Below are positions 61,313 through 64,000 of a stretch of DNA of 64,000 nt, piece by piece. Numbering within the stretch: position 1 is the first letter of the stretch; each line of letters opens with the position of its first letter. The notes below the pieces were generated by a model, which was given only the letters and a program-made list of their open reading frames with translations, did no database searches and was not told the DNA's origin. Position numbers and translations under genes: made by a program. The stretch comes from Leptospira ellinghausenii (GTDB taxonomy: Bacteria; Spirochaetota; Leptospiria; Leptospirales; Leptospiraceae): assembly GCF_003114815.1 (NCBI RefSeq), contig NZ_BFAZ01000009.1:1240001-1304000 (forward strand), read 5' to 3'.

Positions 61313-62468
61313 TCTTTATGTACCTCCTTATAAAATTTTATTATTTATCGTTCTTTTTGGAATTGGATATGGTTCTGCAACTTTTATAAAAGAACATGAT
61401 ATGAATCTTCCATCTCCAATGTTAGAAGTACCAAAATCTGACTTTAGTTTTAACTTTGATTTCAAATTCAATTTTGATTTTGATTTTAATTTTAGCAAAC
61501 CTGAAGTTGATGAAGAAATACAAAAGCCTGAAAAATCATGGAATGATGTGACCATTCAAACGAATGGAACAGATCGCAAGTATGGTAATTTAGTTGGAAT
61601 TCAGTTAGTATTAAAACCAGAAGATTACGTAAAAGAGGAATGGTGGCGAGAAAGAATTGAAGAAACTTTAATAAAAGGAAAATCTTCTGGAATTTTTGAT
61701 CGCAAAACTATCGTTATCTTTCCGGAACATTTGGGCTCTGGCCTTGTTTTTCTAAATGAAAAATCTAGATTCTTATCTTCTGACACATTGGAAGAAGCTC
61801 TCAAAACAAAAGGTGAAAATTTTACCATTAAAGATTTATTATTTTCCAAAGCTGAATTGATGTCAGAAGTGTATGTCAGAACATTTTCGAATTTAGCAAA
61901 AGAATTTAATGTACCCATTTTAGGTGGGACTATTGTACTTCCAAATCCAAAAATTGTAAAAGGCAATCTGGTATTAGATCCAAATGGCCCGCTTTACAAT
62001 GTTGCAATTCCATTTTCTGCAGATGGAAAACTGATGGAACCAATTGTGAAAAAATCCATTCTTACAGAAGATGAACTTAAAGTATATTCTGCTGGAGAAT
62101 CTAACCAAGATCGTATTTGGATTGTTCCTGGTTGGAAAGTAGCCATTTTTATTGGGCAAGATGTTTTCGATGCTAGTTTGTATAGTCGCCTAACAGGAAA
62201 GGCTATTGATGGATTAATTTCTCCATCCGCTGTGTTTCCGAATATGAAGTGGTCAGATAAAGATTTATCGGATTCGAATATTTGGAAACAAGAGGGTATG
62301 CCAAAATACATCAAATCGACAAGAGCACAAGACCTGGTCCAAGTGTTTCTATCTGGGCATTTATTTGAAAATCACTGGAATGGAAAAACTTTCAATTTGA
62401 GAGATTTTACTTTTGAAGACCAAGTGATTTCGGTAGAAAGCCCTACAATCTTAAATTTGTACTTTTAA
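61305..62468 (+). CDS. Membrane-anchored nitrilase-fold protein with missing catalytic cysteine
   Basis: A 387-residue protein. It has one N-terminal membrane helix (about 10-27), then a stretch with nine alternating Phe at residues 47-63 (F-S-F-N-F-D pattern), and a carbon-nitrogen hydrolase fold from about 90. The catalytic Glu (VIFPEHLG, Glu141) and Lys (IVKKSIL, Lys249 or 250) are in place. The third residue, a Cys in IC-x-D of active enzymes, is Gly284 in IFIGQDVFD. It is therefore probably not a hydrolase in the usual sense. Last gene of the operon, overlapping the Nudix gene by 8 bp. Confidence 0.82.
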   Translation: MHNLYVPPYKILLFIVLFGIGYGSATFIKEHDMNLPSPMLEVPKSDFSFNFDFKFNFDFDFNFSKPEVDEEIQKPEKSWNDVTIQTNGTDRKYGNLVGIQLVLKPEDYVKEEWWRERIEETLIKGKSSGIFDRKTIVIFPEHLGSGLVFLNEKSRFLSSDTLEEALKTKGENFTIKDLLFSKAELMSEVYVRTFSNLAKEFNVPILGGTIVLPNPKIVKGNLVLDPNGPLYNVAIPFSADGKLMEPIVKKSILTEDELKVYSAGESNQDRIWIVPGWKVAIFIGQDVFDASLYSRLTGKAIDGLISPSAVFPNMKWSDKDLSDSNIWKQEGMPKYIKSTRAQDLVQVFLSGHLFENHWNGKTFNLRDFTFEDQVISVESPTILNLYF

Positions 62469-62534
62469 AAATAGATTCGTAATCGATAAAATTAGAGATT
62501 TTAATTTTGGCTTTTCCATTAAAATCCGTTTGAC

Positions 62535-62765
62535 ATGGCACCGAATTCACAAAAAATTTTCAGAGTTATGCCACAGAAGTCCCTTCCTAAAAACGAATTC
62601 TACGTAAAATGCCCATTGTATGCAAAAGGCCTTTCTGTATGTCCAAGTTCGAAGGATCGTTTACAATCAGATGATTTGAGTCGATTGACTTCTCATTGTG
62701 TTCAGGATTTATATAAGGCTTGTGATATTTTTTCCGCTAAAAAAGAGAAAGAACAAGCGGCTTAA
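62535..62765 (+). CDS. Small four-Cys protein, unknown function
   Basis: A 76-residue basic protein with four Cys in two pairs (KCPLYAKGLSVCPSS and HCVQDLYKACD). The spacing could hold zinc or form disulfides; no signal peptide is seen, so zinc is more likely. Lys-rich at both ends. No family is recognised. It lies 66 bp after the operon and its stop codon overlaps that of the minus-strand lipoprotein gene. Confidence 0.65.
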   Translation: MAPNSQKIFRVMPQKSLPKNEFYVKCPLYAKGLSVCPSSKDRLQSDDLSRLTSHCVQDLYKACDIFSAKKEKEQAA

Positions 62766-63889
62766 CCGTCGTTGAGTTTCCTCACTTTTTTAAAATATTC
62801 ATAAACTTTCCAGTCTTCTTCGCTAAACGTTAAATCATCTAACACAAGTTCACCACGAATACTCTCGTATACGATTTTATCTCCAGCCACTCCCCATAAC
62901 CGATCTAAAAAAAATGGAAAATGTTCCTTTTTTCCCGTTACTTTCCATTTCATCGGTTGGTTAGGTTCATTTTGGTTTGTAGTGATGAATTCATCCTTAC
63001 CTGTAAGACGCCACGAATAGGCTTCTCTTGTCACAATAGGAATTCCTCGATTGATAGAAGGAGATCTTCCTTGTTGGTAGTTGATTTCCTTTAAATATAA
63101 GTCTCCAATTTTCCCACCAACTACATATCCTGAATTGCCATTGTTATAATAAAATTTTGGTAGGACGATATCCTTTGAGAGAAGAGAAACTTTTTTTAAT
63201 TCAATATTTAGAAAGAAAAGATGATAAGCTCCACCTACACCGGACCAAACTAAGTATTCATTTCCGATAGGAGATATATGATATTGTATTTTTAATTTTG
63301 GATAAGGAGAAGGAAACAAATCACTGGTTAGGAATTTTTCAGGTTTTGAATTTTTCCCAGTTTTTTCGACGAAGAGCTGATTTTCAAAAAAATAAAATAT
63401 TAAATCGCCTGAATTCGAAATTGCCATACCTGTTTTACATGGAATATGAACGATAGATTCATGTTCTAATGAAGAATCCATTGTTGAATATCCAAATAAT
63501 GCACAACCGCCATATTGTTTTAATGGATATTGAATAACAACATAATTCCCATTAGCTGATAATTGAATGGAATCTGGTCTTAGTTTTAGTTCAATTGAAT
63601 TCCGATTATCATTCACTAAGTCTCTGAAGTAGAGTGTTTTGTTTTCGGTCCATACGATTTTGGTTCGGTCTTCTGATAATGCAAAGAGGCGAGGTTGGTT
63701 TGGTTTATTTTTGGAAAGAATTTCTGCGTTAGACCGATTGGCTGACAAACGGTCCTGCAATAAGACCAATGCCTTTTCGTATTTTTCTTTTGAGATTAGG
63801 TCTTCAATTTCGGAAACTAAAGATTCGTGTTTTGATTGGCAATAACTGAAATTTAAAAAAGTAAGAATTAAGATGAAATGAAATTTCAC
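62762..63889 (-). CDS. Lipoprotein with beta-propeller-like body
   Basis: A 375-residue protein with GTG start (63889) that overlaps the stop of the partial gene to its right (GTGA). The signal peptide ends in NFSYC (Cys about 18). The mature part has a short helical segment (about 30-50, SEIEDLISKEKYEKALVLLQ), then repeated beta segments (such as LSANGNYVVIQYPLKQYG, ISNSGDLIFYFFENQLFVEK) that look like WD40/TolB-type blades. Family not identified. Probably anchored at a membrane facing the periplasm. Confidence 0.78.
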   Translation of the reverse strand: MKFHFILILTFLNFSYCQSKHESLVSEIEDLISKEKYEKALVLLQDRLSANRSNAEILSKNKPNQPRLFALSEDRTKIVWTENKTLYFRDLVNDNRNSIELKLRPDSIQLSANGNYVVIQYPLKQYGGCALFGYSTMDSSLEHESIVHIPCKTGMAISNSGDLIFYFFENQLFVEKTGKNSKPEKFLTSDLFPSPYPKLKIQYHISPIGNEYLVWSGVGGAYHLFFLNIELKKVSLLSKDIVLPKFYYNNGNSGYVVGGKIGDLYLKEINYQQGRSPSINRGIPIVTREAYSWRLTGKDEFITTNQNEPNQPMKWKVTGKKEHFPFFLDRLWGVAGDKIVYESIRGELVLDDLTFSEEDWKVYEYFKKVRKLNDG

Positions 63890-63999
63890 TGAGACTCCAA
63901 CATTTCCCGGATTTCATCCGAGTGAATTTCCTTCGAGAAAAGTTCCATCGCTGTTTTCCCAACTCTTTTTGTATCATAATAGGCAAATGTACCAGTGAC
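63886..63999 (-). CDS. Partial CDS at window end
   Basis: The minus strand from the right edge reads VTGTFAYYDTKRVGKTAM... to ...REMLESQ and a TGA at 63886. Its stop overlaps the GTG start of the lipoprotein gene, which supports it as a real coding end. The 37 residues visible are helical and charged; the start and most of the gene lie outside the window, so the family cannot be told. Confidence 0.6.
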   Translation of the reverse strand, partial: VTGTFAYYDTKRVGKTAMELFSKEIHSDEIREMLESQ

Positions 64000-64000
64000 T

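Noticed and set aside
63804..63986. A 60-codon minus-strand frame near the window end
   Set aside because: It is out of frame with the partial gene whose stop overlaps the lipoprotein start, and it runs into that gene.
1..64000. CRISPR arrays, prophage or transposase genes
   Set aside because: No regular spaced repeats, integrase, transposase or phage structural genes were seen.

Overview
The window looks like chromosomal DNA from a spirochaete of the genus Leptospira, probably from the saprophytic or environmental side of the genus. This is inference from AT-rich DNA, many loosely conserved spirochaete-type lipoproteins, several 7TM/PP2C and cyclase signalling proteins, tRNA genes without an encoded CCA, and a housekeeping set (ilvD, metG, ruvC, thyX, hisI) spread among paralogous envelope genes. 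No phage, transposase, CRISPR array or rRNA operon is visible.

Layout. 1-3.2 kb: 3' part of ilvD, a pirin and an outer-membrane protein. 3.3-8.4 kb: a PAS histidine kinase, then an overlapping pair of a zinc-ribbon protein and a 7TM PP2C phosphatase. 8.5-14.4 kb: Old Yellow Enzyme, beta-carbonic anhydrase, an ArsR/double-AHSA1/MATE/DUF1801 operon, intergenic repeats and tRNA-Gly. 14.4-19.7 kb: M32 carboxypeptidase, a small FliG-like protein, membrane proteins and an M23 peptidase. 19.8-26.3 kb: an acyl-CoA dehydrogenase/phosphotransferase/DUF6285/phosphatase operon, aldo-keto reductase, acylphosphatase, a Nudix hydrolase and SixA. 26.3-35.4 kb: tRNA-Pro, a phasin-like protein, ruvC, a second acyl-CoA dehydrogenase, lipoproteins, a PagL-like deacylase, a START protein, a beta-lactamase-fold protein and a methyltransferase. 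35.4-43 kb: a Tim44-like/TerB pair, then a tight metG/adenylate cyclase/hisI/rhodanese operon. 43-54.8 kb: SRPBCC and SnoaL-like proteins, an alpha/beta hydrolase, thyX, a FecR/porin/DsbD operon, a nitronate monooxygenase-like protein, a second PP2C phosphatase and a zinc alcohol dehydrogenase. 55.5-62.5 kb: a six-gene, almost gapless operon. The window ends in lipoprotein genes.

The most unusual region is the 55.5-62.5 kb operon. It encodes a secreted helical protein, an apparently active rhomboid protease, a zinc-type dehydrogenase without the structural-zinc cysteines, an 816-residue protein whose C-terminal half reads as a strongly diverged S-adenosylhomocysteine hydrolase fused to an unknown N-terminal domain, a Nudix hydrolase, and a membrane-anchored nitrilase homologue whose catalytic Cys position is Gly and which carries nine alternating phenylalanines. 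I know of no described system with this composition. A second point of interest is a FecR-domain protein ending in a CXXCH haem motif, co-transcribed with a porin-like protein and a DsbD-type electron transporter.
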